Part shown: piece by piece, positions 52,497 to 60,796 of the stretch
Layout: each line of letters opens with the position of its first letter
Numbering within the stretch: the first letter of the stretch is position 1
Origin: Roseinatronobacter bogoriensis DSM 18756
GTDB taxonomy: Bacteria; Pseudomonadota; Alphaproteobacteria; Rhodobacterales; Rhodobacteraceae
NCBI RefSeq assembly: GCF_004366635.1
Contig: NZ_SORN01000001.1
Location: 943,314-1,007,313 of the forward strand
DNA length: 64,000 nucleotides
Direction of reading: 5' to 3'
Notes under the pieces: model-generated
What the model was told of the DNA's origin: nothing
Database searches by the model: none
Seen by the model: the letters and a program-made list of their open reading frames with translations, nothing else
Position numbers and translations under genes: made by a program

Positions 52497-53399
52497 ATGC
52501 ATTCTATGACAGGTTATGCTGGCGGGGCTGTTTCCAAGGCCCTGAATTCTGAAATCGTTGAATGGGAATGGGACCTGCGCGCGGTAAACGGGCGCGGGCT
52601 GGATTTCAGGCTGCGCTTGCCAGAAGGGTTGGGGCGGCTGGAAAAGCCCCTGCGCGACAAGTTGTCAGCCAGGGTGGCGCGGGGCAATGTGACGCTGGGG
52701 TTGCGCCTTCGCGTGTCACAAGGACAGGCTGGGGCCAGAATCGATTCTGCCATCCTCGCAGATCTGCTGGCAGCACTGGATCAGGTTCAGGTGTCCGCTC
52801 AGGAAAAAGGCCTTTCGCTGCAAGCGCCGACAGCACTGGATCTTTTGGGGTGGCGCGGGGTTTTGGCGCAGGGGCCAGATCTGGCCGCGCTGGCCTCAGA
52901 TCGTCTTGATACCCTCTTGCTGGAAGATTTCGATACAGTGTTGGATGCGTTCATGACCATGCGCCAGCGCGAGGGGCAGGCACTGGCACAGGTGCTTTCA
53001 GCGCAACTTGATGAAATCGCGCGTCTGACGCAAGCTGCGCGCGCATTGCTGGACCAGCGCGCGGCTGACATGGCTGCACATTTTCGCAAGGCACTGGCCC
53101 AAGTTCAGGACCAGAGCCGCAGTGATCCGGCCCGCATCGAACAGGAATTGGCGCTTTTGGCCGTCAAGGCGGATCTGGCCGAAGAGCTTGACCGGCTGGA
53201 CGCGCATTGTGCGGCGGGGCACGCATTGGTGCTGGCAGATGAACCTGTCGGCCGGAAACTGGATTTTCTTACACAAGAATTCAACCGCGAAGCCAATACG
53301 CTGTGTTCGAAGGCCCAGCATCTGGAGATGACGCGCATCGGGCTTGACCTCAAGGCTGTGATCGACCAGATGCGCGAACAGGTTCAGAATGTGGAGTAG
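52497..53399 (+). CDS. yicC: YicC/YloC-family endoribonuclease
   Basis: 300 residues. It starts HSMTGYAGG, the family signature, and has VEWEWDLRAVNGRGLDFRLR, RVARGNVTLGLRLRVSQGQ and the C-terminal DFLTQEFNREANTLCSKAQH with MREQVQNVE. YicC proteins are hexameric RNases acting on small RNAs and mRNA. ATG at 52497; the TTG 15 bases upstream is less likely. Directly before gmk, a very common pairing. Confidence 0.92.
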   Translation: MHSMTGYAGGAVSKALNSEIVEWEWDLRAVNGRGLDFRLRLPEGLGRLEKPLRDKLSARVARGNVTLGLRLRVSQGQAGARIDSAILADLLAALDQVQVSAQEKGLSLQAPTALDLLGWRGVLAQGPDLAALASDRLDTLLLEDFDTVLDAFMTMRQREGQALAQVLSAQLDEIARLTQAARALLDQRAADMAAHFRKALAQVQDQSRSDPARIEQELALLAVKADLAEELDRLDAHCAAGHALVLADEPVGRKLDFLTQEFNREANTLCSKAQHLEMTRIGLDLKAVIDQMREQVQNVE

Positions 53400-53403
53400 G
53401 GCT

Positions 53404-54051
53404 ATGGCGCGTCGTGGTTTGCTGATTATCCTTTCATCCCCTTCAGGCGCTGGCAAATCCACACTTGCGCGCCGTCTTATGGAGTGGGACCCAACCATTC
53501 GGTTTTCGGTTTCCGCAACCACCCGCGCCCCGCGTGAAGGCGAAGTGGACGGGCGGGAATATTTTTTTACCCGGCGTGATGATTTCGAAAACATGATTGC
53601 ACAGGGTGAGATGCTGGAACATGCCGAGGTGTTCGGAAACTTCTACGGTTCGCCCAAGGCGCCTGTTGACGCCGCCCTGCAAGAGGGGCGCGACATGTTG
53701 TTCGATATCGACTGGCAGGGTGGGCAACAGGTGCGCAATTCGACACTTGGCAAGGATGTCGTTTCTATTTTTGTGCTGCCCCCCTCGATTGCTGAATTGG
53801 ATGCACGGCTGCGGATGCGCGGACAAGACAGCGATGATGTGATTGATGGGCGCATGCGCAAATCACGCGATGAGATCAGCCATTGGGCCGAATATGACTA
53901 TGTTCTGATCAATGACGATCTGGATGCAACCGAGGCAGCGTTGCGCGGGATCGTGCAGTCAGAGCGCTTGCGGCGCGAACGTCAGACCGGGCTGAATGAA
54001 TTTGTCCGTGGTTTGAACCGCGAATTCGACACGCGAGCGGCGCATAGCTGA
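53404..54051 (+). CDS. gmk: Guanylate kinase
   Basis: 215 residues. The P-loop LSSPSGAGKSTL is near residues 9-20, followed by GMP-binding SVSATTRAPREGEVDGREYF and the lid region. It phosphorylates GMP to GDP. ATG at 53404 follows GGAG. Four bases behind yicC. Confidence 0.96.
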   Translation: MARRGLLIILSSPSGAGKSTLARRLMEWDPTIRFSVSATTRAPREGEVDGREYFFTRRDDFENMIAQGEMLEHAEVFGNFYGSPKAPVDAALQEGRDMLFDIDWQGGQQVRNSTLGKDVVSIFVLPPSIAELDARLRMRGQDSDDVIDGRMRKSRDEISHWAEYDYVLINDDLDATEAALRGIVQSERLRRERQTGLNEFVRGLNREFDTRAAHS

Positions 54052-54159
54052 CAGCGGCGCTGATCGGTCACAGGTCGCGGGGCGGCTGTCTGTGGTCGGA
54101 TATGCGCTTGCACTGGGCTAAGCGCTGGGCCAGCCTGACACCCAAAGCGAGGGTGCCAA

Positions 54160-54744
54160 ATGATCGATACAGTCACGACACAAAAGGCGGAATTGCGCCA
54201 GCGCATGGCAAAGCTGCGCGGGCAGGCGTTCCATGAATCTGGTGCATCAGAGCGTATCGAAAGCGCGAATATGCACCTGACCCGATGGCTTGAGGCGCAA
54301 CTCTCAGGCGAACTTGGGCAAGTCGTCCTGTCTGGCTATATGCCAATGCGTAGTGAGATCGACCCGATCCCGGCCATGACAGCCCATCCCGGCCCGGTTT
54401 GTGTTCCGGTGATCGTGGCAAAGGCGCAGCCGCTGGAATTTCACCGCTGGACCCCAGAGGCAGAGATGGTCGAGGGCCAGTTCAAGGCGCGGACTCCCGT
54501 TGCGCGCGAATTGCTTACGCCTCAGGTGCTGATCGTGCCCTTGCTGGCCTTTGACAGGGGCGGTTACCGGCTGGGCTATGGGGGTGGGTTTTACGACCGC
54601 ACCTTGCAGGGTTTGCGCGCGCGCGGTCCGGCTCTGGCTGTCGGGTTTGCCTTTGACGAACAGGAAGTCGGGCTTGTCCCGCGCGATGCGACTGATCAGC
54701 CGCTGAATGCCATTGTCACACCGTCCGGTGTGATAGTCCCGTAG
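54160..54744 (+). CDS. 5-formyltetrahydrofolate cyclo-ligase
   Basis: 194 residues. QKAELRQRMAKLRGQ, GYMPMRSEIDPIP and the ATP/Mg loop YRLGYGGGFYDRTL (near 145-158) are diagnostic. It turns 5-formyl-THF into 5,10-methenyl-THF, returning folate to the purine pathway. The ATG at 54160 follows GAGG. Convergent with the PerM-type gene. Confidence 0.93.
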   Translation: MIDTVTTQKAELRQRMAKLRGQAFHESGASERIESANMHLTRWLEAQLSGELGQVVLSGYMPMRSEIDPIPAMTAHPGPVCVPVIVAKAQPLEFHRWTPEAEMVEGQFKARTPVARELLTPQVLIVPLLAFDRGGYRLGYGGGFYDRTLQGLRARGPALAVGFAFDEQEVGLVPRDATDQPLNAIVTPSGVIVP

Positions 54745-54747
54745 GGG

Positions 54748-55923
54748 TTACTCTGCCCCGACTGCGCGGCTCAGGGGGCGCTCTGCCGGTGTCTCAGTGG
54801 GTGCGATGATCGGGGTCAGCGGAAATTCTTCCTCAGGCAAACCCTCACGCGAGAGAAGTACCGCAACGGGCCTCGCCGAGGGGATATGTGAACACACGAT
54901 CATCACCGCCACCATAAAGGGCACGGCAAGGAACATGCCGGGAATGCCCCAGACCGCGCCCCAGAAGGCCAGCGAAATGATGATCCCGAAGGAGGACAGG
55001 CGCAAGGTCTTGCCCATCAGCATTGGGTCGATGACATTACCCAGCATGAATTGGGTCATGCCCGCAATCACGAAAATAAGCACGGCGGTCTGGGGTTCGG
55101 GCACCTGAATATAGGCCACCAGCGTCACGATCAGCGTCGCAATGATAGACCCGACCGAGGGGATGTAATTCAGCACAAAGGTCAGAAGACCCATTGCTGC
55201 GGCGAATTGCAGGTTGAACACGCTAAGCAGCAGGAAGATGGCAAAGCCCGTGACTGATGAGATCAGCGTTTTCACTAGCAGATAGCGGTTCACCCGCCGG
55301 ATGATTGACCCGATAATCGCGCTGACCCTGCGCGCCTGCGCCTCATCCGCCATCAGCTTCTCAAGTTTGGTTCCGAACCAGACCCGTTCGGCGAAAAGAA
55401 AGCCCACGAACAGGATAATCAGCACAACCTGAGACAAGATCGTCCCTGCCTGACCGGCAGCAGAGCGTAAATAGCTGGAAATTTCGATGCTGCGCACGGT
55501 CTGAAGGACCGATTGTTCCACATCTTCGCCCATCCAGCTGAATATCTGGGCAATCGCACGCTGGGCGTCATCGGTATAGGACAGGGTGGTGCTTAGAACA
55601 GTGTTCAACTGCGATATCACAAGCCCAGCCATCGTCAGCAGGCTGGAAGCGATCAGAAACACCGCAGCGATTGAAGCAACCCAATTGGCAATGCGGAACG
55701 GGCCAATGCGCAGTTTGGAGATAGAGTTGATCGCGTCAGACGTGAGCGAGAACAAGATGATAGCAATCGCCAAAGCGATCAGGATGAACTTGGCCTGCAC
55801 CAGCAAGAACAGCACGACTGCAAAGGCGATGATCCCCATCAACCATGTCTGTAGACGGAACTTTTCCGTGAAAGTCAGACGCGCAACAGCGCTGAGTGGT
55901 GCGGATCGGTTCTCTTCAGGCAT
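54748..55923 (-). CDS. AI-2E/PerM family membrane permease
   Basis: 391 residues, about eight membrane helices. The family core is RRVNRYLLVKTLISSVTGFA, LTFVLNYIPSVGSIIATLI and GNVIDPMLMGKTLRLSSFGI. Members export small molecules or ions, including AI-2 and Na+/H+ exchange in some; the substrate here is unknown. The C-terminal tail is proline-rich and cytoplasmic. Confidence 0.9.
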   Translation of the reverse strand: MPEENRSAPLSAVARLTFTEKFRLQTWLMGIIAFAVVLFLLVQAKFILIALAIAIILFSLTSDAINSISKLRIGPFRIANWVASIAAVFLIASSLLTMAGLVISQLNTVLSTTLSYTDDAQRAIAQIFSWMGEDVEQSVLQTVRSIEISSYLRSAAGQAGTILSQVVLIILFVGFLFAERVWFGTKLEKLMADEAQARRVSAIIGSIIRRVNRYLLVKTLISSVTGFAIFLLLSVFNLQFAAAMGLLTFVLNYIPSVGSIIATLIVTLVAYIQVPEPQTAVLIFVIAGMTQFMLGNVIDPMLMGKTLRLSSFGIIISLAFWGAVWGIPGMFLAVPFMVAVMIVCSHIPSARPVAVLLSREGLPEEEFPLTPIIAPTETPAERPLSRAVGAE

Positions 55924-56046
55924 GGCGCGTTAGATCTCGTGATGGCTCTGGCATATACAATACTATGGTCCGCAGCACCTGTCCGCACAAGTCCATGCGC
56001 AGCATTTTGAAGGGTTTTCATGCAGAACCTTTGTCGCGGCACCGCC

Positions 56047-56928
56047 CTATTGACCGGCACGCAGGATATAGGCCGCAATCGCATCCAGTTCGGATTTCTC
56101 CAGATTTTGCAAGCTTCGGACAACAGGTGCCATCGAGCCGCCGACAACATCGAAGTCAGGTGTCAGGCCCGATTCCAGATAGGCGCTGATGTCAAATGCG
56201 GTCCAGGTAAACGCATCTCCGGCGATGGGTGGAATTCTGCCCGTGCCAGATGGGTTGGGTGCGCCAAGAAACCAGCGGTCATGATCCAATGCGCCAAGCG
56301 CGTTGCGTGGCGTGTGGCATTCGGCGCAATGCGCAAGCGCTTCGGACAGGTAGCGCCCGCGCTCTTCTTCGGCACTCAACTCTCCTGTCACAACCCAGTC
56401 GTCGCGCAGGAACAGGGTTTTCCACAGCCCGACACTGCGACGGATGTTGAAGGGAAAGCGCAGATCATGCGGCTGCGATGGGGTCGCATCCGCCGGCAGG
56501 GTCATCATAAAGGCATAGAGATGCGCGAAATCCTGAGGGTCTGCGCGGGTATAGCTGGTATAAGGGAAGGCCGGATAGTAATGCGCCCCATCCGGTGAGA
56601 CACCTTGCATGACCGCGTTGATGAATTCTTCTGCTGTCCAGTTGCCGATGCCGTGTTCTGGGTCAGGGCTGATGTTCGGGGCAACGAATGTGCCAAAATC
56701 CGACGCGAATTCGCGCCCGCCTGACAGGACAAGCGGGTCTGCATCGCGTTCGGGCGCAACATGGCAAGAGCTACAGCCGGACGCGTGAAAGATCGCCTCG
56801 CCTTGCGCGGCGTCCCCTGACAGGCTGGATAGGGTGGTGGCATCGAGTAGCTTGGGAGCGCTGAGCGCCCATAACGCGGTGCCGCCGATCACACCAATGG
56901 CGGCCACACCCAAAAGCAAATTCCGCAT
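56047..56928 (-). CDS. Diheme cytochrome c
   Basis: 293 residues anchored or exported by an N-terminal helix (LLLGVAAIGVIGGTALWAL). Two class I domains: CSSCH (C52, C55, H56) in the first and CAECH near residue 202 in the second, each with a downstream methionine (MAPVVRSL near the end). Similar to the cytochrome subunits of alcohol or aldehyde dehydrogenases, but no such enzyme is nearby. It is followed on the same strand after an upstream gap by cytochrome c556. Confidence 0.88.
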   Translation of the reverse strand: MRNLLLGVAAIGVIGGTALWALSAPKLLDATTLSSLSGDAAQGEAIFHASGCSSCHVAPERDADPLVLSGGREFASDFGTFVAPNISPDPEHGIGNWTAEEFINAVMQGVSPDGAHYYPAFPYTSYTRADPQDFAHLYAFMMTLPADATPSQPHDLRFPFNIRRSVGLWKTLFLRDDWVVTGELSAEEERGRYLSEALAHCAECHTPRNALGALDHDRWFLGAPNPSGTGRIPPIAGDAFTWTAFDISAYLESGLTPDFDVVGGSMAPVVRSLQNLEKSELDAIAAYILRAGQ

Positions 56929-56989
56929 TTTTCACCCGATCTGATTGCGCCAGCCCGAGGTCGGGCTGGCAAGATGCGAAGGAACGGGC

Positions 56990-57448
56990 TTAGCTGGCCT
57001 CGTCCCGATAGGCTTCGTGGCATGCCTGACAGGCCTGTCCAACGGGGCCAAATCCTGCGCGCATGGCATCCAGCCCATCACCCGCAACGGATTGCAGATT
57101 CTCCGCTGCATCCTGCAATGCTGAAAATTTCATCACAAAATCATCCAGATCGTCCCAGATGGCGGGATTCGCGCGTGTCCCGTCCACACTCATCGAATCA
57201 GTCCCCTCTGGCCACAGGCGGCTTTGGTCGTGGCGGGTCAGATGGAACAGGTTATCTGCGGCGGTCTGGGCCATGTCTGCATCATAATCCATGCGGCCCT
57301 GCGCCATGCCCCCAAGCAAGCCAAAGTTATGCACGTATAGCTTGAACTGCCCCTGGCGCTGTTCGATGGCAGGGTTTTCATCTGCAAGCGCTGGAAGTGC
57401 CACGGCCAAGCTGAGTGCAGCGCTTCCCAAAAGTGTTCTGAATGTCAT
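56990..57448 (-). CDS. Cytochrome c', c556 type
   Basis: 152 residues with a signal peptide (TFRTLLGSAALSLAVALPAL, cut after LADE region near 22) and a four-helix bundle whose heme site is at the far C-terminus (CQACHEAYRD), as in class II cytochromes c. QRQGQFKLYVHNFGLLGGM contains the methionine position of c556. ATG at 57448 with AAGGAGA upstream. It lies upstream of the diheme cytochrome gene, 61 bp apart, and may be co-transcribed. Confidence 0.88.
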   Translation of the reverse strand: MTFRTLLGSAALSLAVALPALADENPAIEQRQGQFKLYVHNFGLLGGMAQGRMDYDADMAQTAADNLFHLTRHDQSRLWPEGTDSMSVDGTRANPAIWDDLDDFVMKFSALQDAAENLQSVAGDGLDAMRAGFGPVGQACQACHEAYRDEAS

Positions 57449-57529
57449 ATGATATTCTCCTTGTTGCATATCTTGGCACGCTAGCGCCTTCGAAGGGAAA
57501 TTCATATTCACGGGCGCGTTATCAATGCT

Positions 57530-58066
57530 TTAGATGAAACTCACCTTTCCGATATAGGGCAGGTTGCGGTTTCGTTGGGCATAATCGATGCCATATCCCA
57601 CCACGAATTCATCAGGTATTTCGAACCCGGTCCATGTGGCCTTGATATCGACTTCGCGCCGCGAAGGTTTGTCCAGAAGCGCGCAGACTTCCAGCCTTGC
57701 AGGGTTGCGCGCGATCAGCATCTGCACAACATGGCTTAGTGTGAAGCCGGTATCGACAATATCCTCGACGACCAGCACATCGCGGCCCGCGATCTTGCCG
57801 CTGAGATCTTTCAGGATGCGCACTTCGCGAGAGGATTGTGTTGCGTTGCCGTAACTTGACGCTTCCAGAAAATCGACTTCGACAGGAAGGTCAATCTCGC
57901 GCACAAGATCCGCGATAAACACGAAAGATCCGCGCAGCAAACCCACAACCACCAGCTTTTCTGTGCCTGCAAAAGAGCGTGAAATCTCTCTTGCAAGCTC
58001 TTCCACTCTTGCGGCAATCTGTTTCGCACTGATCATCTTGTCGATGACATAGGCATTCTGCGTCAT
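57530..58066 (-). CDS. hpt: Hypoxanthine phosphoribosyltransferase
   Basis: 178 residues. The PRPP-binding loop VLVVEDIVDTGFTLSHVV, GLLRGSFVFIADLVREI and the base-recognition end IPDEFVVGYGIDYAQRNRNL are diagnostic. It salvages hypoxanthine and guanine to IMP and GMP. ATG at 58066 with AAGGGG upstream; the longer frame is a shadow. Confidence 0.94.
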   Translation of the reverse strand: MTQNAYVIDKMISAKQIAARVEELAREISRSFAGTEKLVVVGLLRGSFVFIADLVREIDLPVEVDFLEASSYGNATQSSREVRILKDLSGKIAGRDVLVVEDIVDTGFTLSHVVQMLIARNPARLEVCALLDKPSRREVDIKATWTGFEIPDEFVVGYGIDYAQRNRNLPYIGKVSFI

Positions 58067-58129
58067 ATCAGCCCCTTGATTTTTCTCGCTGACTTTAGGA
58101 CATGTGCGCGCGACAGGAAAGAGTGGACC

Positions 58130-58576
58130 ATGCCCAGCCATCACGAATATCGCCACATGCCCTATAGCGCAGAACAGATCTATGATCTGGTTGCCGATGT
58201 CGCGCGATACCCGGAATTTCTGCCTTGGACGGCGGCGGCCCGCATCCGTTCGCGCAAGCCCATCGAGGGTGGCGAAGAGATCGAGGCGGATCTGGTGATT
58301 TCCTTCAAGGTGTTCCGTGAACGCTTTGGCAGCCGGGTGAAACTATATCCGGATCAGGGCAAGATCGACACCGCCTATCTGGATGGCCCTTTCAAATACA
58401 TGCTGTCCCATTGGCATATCAAACCCGCACAAGATGCCGGTTGCATTGTGGATTTCCATGTGGATTTCGAGTTTCGCAACCCGGTCTTGCAAAAGCTGAT
58501 TGGTGTGGTCTTCGATCAGGCCATGCGGCGCGTCGTCGGTGCGTTCGAGGCCCGTGCAAAGGCCCTTTACGGCTGA
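58130..58576 (+). CDS. RatA/Coq10-type START-domain protein
   Basis: 148 residues: HHEYRHMPYSAEQIYDLVAD, YPEFLPWTAAARI, FRERFGSRVKLYPDQGKIDT and VDFEFRNPVLQKLIGVVFDQ. Bacterial members are homologues of yeast Coq10, which binds ubiquinone; E. coli RatA was reported as a ribosome-association toxin. In a Q10-containing alphaproteobacterium the quinone role is more likely. Overlaps convergent cinA by ten bases. Confidence 0.9.
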   Translation: MPSHHEYRHMPYSAEQIYDLVADVARYPEFLPWTAAARIRSRKPIEGGEEIEADLVISFKVFRERFGSRVKLYPDQGKIDTAYLDGPFKYMLSHWHIKPAQDAGCIVDFHVDFEFRNPVLQKLIGVVFDQAMRRVVGAFEARAKALYG

Positions 58577-59052
58577 GGGGGCGGCGGATTTTCGAGTGCG
58601 CCCAGCATCATGCCTATGGCATGTGCAACGGTCGCCGCGCGGACTTGTGCGCGCCCGATTGCCCCGAATTCAACCGTTTGCGTCCGGGTGCCCGCTGCAT
58701 GGGCTAAGCCAAAGCAAACGCGCCCCTCTGGCTTGAATTCGGACCCGCCTGGACCGGCGATTCCGGTCACGGCAATGGTCAGACCCGCGTCGGCGCGCTC
58801 TAACGCACCTTGCGCCATTTCGGCAGCCACTTCTTCCGACACGGCCCCATATTTTTGCAAACTCGCCACGCTGACCCCCAGCATCTCTTGCTTGGCGCGG
58901 TTTGAATAAGTCACAAAGCCACGATCCACGACATCAGATGATCCCGCAATATCCGTCAGCGCGGCTATGATCAGCCCGCCTGTGCAGCTTTCTGCGGTTG
59001 CGATCGTAATCCCACGCTCGCGGGCCGCCTGAAGCAATTGCGCCGCGCTCAT
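58567..59052 (-). CDS. CinA-family nicotinamide-nucleotide amidohydrolase (PncC-like)
   Basis: 161 residues, the single CinA C-terminal domain: ERGITIATAESCTGGLIIAA with the nucleophilic serine region, FVTYSNRAKQEMLGVS and VTGIAGPGGSEFKPEG. It deamidates NMN to nicotinate mononucleotide for NAD recycling. Overlaps the pgpA stop by four bases, so the two are co-translated. Confidence 0.93.
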   Translation of the reverse strand: MSAAQLLQAARERGITIATAESCTGGLIIAALTDIAGSSDVVDRGFVTYSNRAKQEMLGVSVASLQKYGAVSEEVAAEMAQGALERADAGLTIAVTGIAGPGGSEFKPEGRVCFGLAHAAGTRTQTVEFGAIGRAQVRAATVAHAIGMMLGALENPPPPQP

Positions 59053-59558
59053 ACCCCCATCACGCCATGTGCGATCACGGCAAAGACGGCCACGACCATT
59101 GCCGCAAGCGCCCCCGCGATAATGTCGTCAAGCATAACGCCAAGCGGTGTGTGCATCCGGTCCGCCAATCCGACCGGGCCGGGTTTCCAGATGTCAAAGG
59201 CGCGGAACGCGAGGAATGCGACAACCCAACCTGGCCAGAGTGCTGTGATTGGAACGCCCTGTATCATGGCCCCTAGCGAGACCGGCCACAGCGCCAGCCA
59301 CATTCCGGCAACTTCGTCGATCACGATCTCTGACGGGTCGGGGTCGGACATTCCGCGCGTTTCCTGGATTGTGACCCACCAGCCAAGCAGGAACACAACC
59401 GCAGTTCCAAGCGCAAGCGCCCAGAAGCCCCCCGCCAGATGCAACCCCCACGCGACAGGCAAAGCGGCGATTGTTCCCCAAGTGCCGGGCCCGGGTCGCA
59501 ACAGGCCCGCGCCGAAGAAAGTTGCTATCAGCCGTGTCGCTGTCATTGCCTTTTGCAT
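59049..59558 (-). CDS. pgpA: Phosphatidylglycerophosphatase A
   Basis: A 169-residue membrane phosphatase giving phosphatidylglycerol. Landmarks are GLLRPGPGTWGTIAALPVAW, the acidic IVIDEVAGMWLAL, AFRAFDIWKPGPVGLADR and MLDDIIAGALAAMVV. ATG at 59558 has AAGGAGA upstream. Confidence 0.93.
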   Translation of the reverse strand: MQKAMTATRLIATFFGAGLLRPGPGTWGTIAALPVAWGLHLAGGFWALALGTAVVFLLGWWVTIQETRGMSDPDPSEIVIDEVAGMWLALWPVSLGAMIQGVPITALWPGWVVAFLAFRAFDIWKPGPVGLADRMHTPLGVMLDDIIAGALAAMVVAVFAVIAHGVMGV

Positions 59559-60197
59559 AACATCTCCTTGCCGCGTTTAAGGCAGTCTAAATAGTTTTGC
59601 ATGCCATAGCGGAAGCAGTGAAAGGTTGGAAGGGATGGGGGCGCCAAAGTGCCGGTCACAAAACGGCCAGTGTGGTGTGACTGTGCCCATGTTGGGCTTG
59701 TCCAACGGATATGCGTCATCGCGGCTCAGGGGCGATTGAAGGGTGAATTCAAGGTGAAATTGTTTTCCGTGCGTCCCTGTTCTGAAACCGACACAAGGTG
59801 CTGCAATGAGTGGGCAAGGCCCGCGTTGCGGGACATTGGAGCTATTCAGCTGCGCGGAACAAAGGCCGAAGGCCGCCGCGACTCAAAGGGCCGCCCCCAC
59901 GGCACGGCGATTTGGCTGCCATCTGCGCAACGATCTGATCTTGCGCGAATTTGGCCAGCATAAAACGCTACAGATTGAATCTTGGATCGACGCACCGCGG
60001 CCCGACGCTTCTCGGCTCGTCGAAACCATCCACCGTCCGCAACGCCCTCTCGAAGGTGTCAGTTCGTATCTTTAGTCAGACGCCGAACACTATATGGCCA
60101 GCCCAAGAAAGCCTGCTACTATGGCATTTGTACTGGCAAGAGTGTACTTTGCACCGCCTGACATAAGGGAAGCACTCAGCTGGTAATCGGTGTGTCT
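59559..60197. other. 639-bp intergenic region with repeat copy C
   Basis: Contains repeat copy C (59849-60022) and no gene I can support. A 104-codon frame at 59649-59963 ends inside the repeat and looks accidental. Confidence 0.55.
59849..60022 (+). repeat. 174-bp dispersed repeat, copy C
   Basis: Closest to copy B in the core (CACGGCGATTTGGCTGCCA; TGCGCAACGAT-x-TGATCTT; GGCCAGCATAAAACGCTACA). The left stem-loop is GGCC-GAA-GGCC (59864-59874). The right end has drifted (CGCTTCTCGGCTC in place of CGCTGCGCGGCTC). Confidence 0.8.
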
Positions 60198-60740
60198 ATG
60201 CGCTTGGCGAATTTACAATCCAAATCCGATTGCAGTGACGGAGATTTCTTGCGCAGTTTTGCGCTGGTTTTCCCGATTCTGATTATGTTTGGGTTCGGAA
60301 CACATGCAAGCCGCGCTCCGGCGCAAAGCTTGCAGATTTTTCTTGCAGATCAAGAGCAGCCGATCGTCAAGACAGTATCTGACCTTGTCGAACTGGGCCT
60401 GACGGACATCGCAACCTCCACCGTGTGGACACAAGACGTTGATGTCTATTCCGGGGTCTTGTTGGCTGATCTGCTGACCGAATTGGGGGTGGGACTGAAC
60501 GCACGCGGCGGTTCTGTGACACTTGACGCAATGGACGGCTACTCAGCGACGATAAGCTTTGAAACCATCCTCAGTGCACGCCCGTTGCTGGCCTTTCACC
60601 GCAATCATCGGCCCATGCCTGTTCGGGCCCAAGGCCCGTTCTGGCTGATTTTCGATTATGATAGCGATGCGCGGCTGCGCACAGAAACGCATTATGCCAA
60701 AAGCGTGTGGCAAGTCGTACGCCTGAAAATCAATTTCTGA
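60198..60740 (+). CDS. Exported molybdopterin-binding-domain-like protein
   Basis: About 180 residues: a long N-terminal signal or anchor (FALVFPILIMFGFGTHASRA), then a SUOX-like fold (SVTLDAMDGYSATISFETIL; FWLIFDYDSDARLRTETHYA; KSVWQVVRLKI). The molybdenum-ligating cysteine of sulfite oxidase is not evident, so it is likely a non-catalytic sensor-like domain. Relatives are often next to GGDEF/EAL genes, but none is here. The ATG at 60198 lacks a strong ribosome site. Confidence 0.72.
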   Translation: MRLANLQSKSDCSDGDFLRSFALVFPILIMFGFGTHASRAPAQSLQIFLADQEQPIVKTVSDLVELGLTDIATSTVWTQDVDVYSGVLLADLLTELGVGLNARGGSVTLDAMDGYSATISFETILSARPLLAFHRNHRPMPVRAQGPFWLIFDYDSDARLRTETHYAKSVWQVVRLKINF

Positions 60741-60750
60741 CAAGATTGGG

Positions 60751-60787
60751 TGTCGCACAACACGCGAGAATAGCGTGTTGTGCGACA
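60751..60787. terminator. Perfect 15-bp hairpin between convergent genes
   Basis: TGTCGCACAACACGC and GCGTGTTGTGCGACA pair fully with a seven-base loop, ten bases beyond each flanking stop region. T tracts are short (TTTGAG). It probably ends transcripts from both the molybdopterin-fold gene and fumC. Confidence 0.7.
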
Positions 60788-60796
60788 TTTGAGAAA

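Noticed and set aside
54052..54159. 6S RNA before the formyl-THF cyclo-ligase gene
   Set aside because: The gap is only 108 bases and shows no long central-bubble hairpin; 6S RNA needs about 150 or more.
59649..59963. 104-residue protein gene ending in repeat copy C
   Set aside because: No convincing ribosome site, no family, and its end is shared only because of the DNA repeat.
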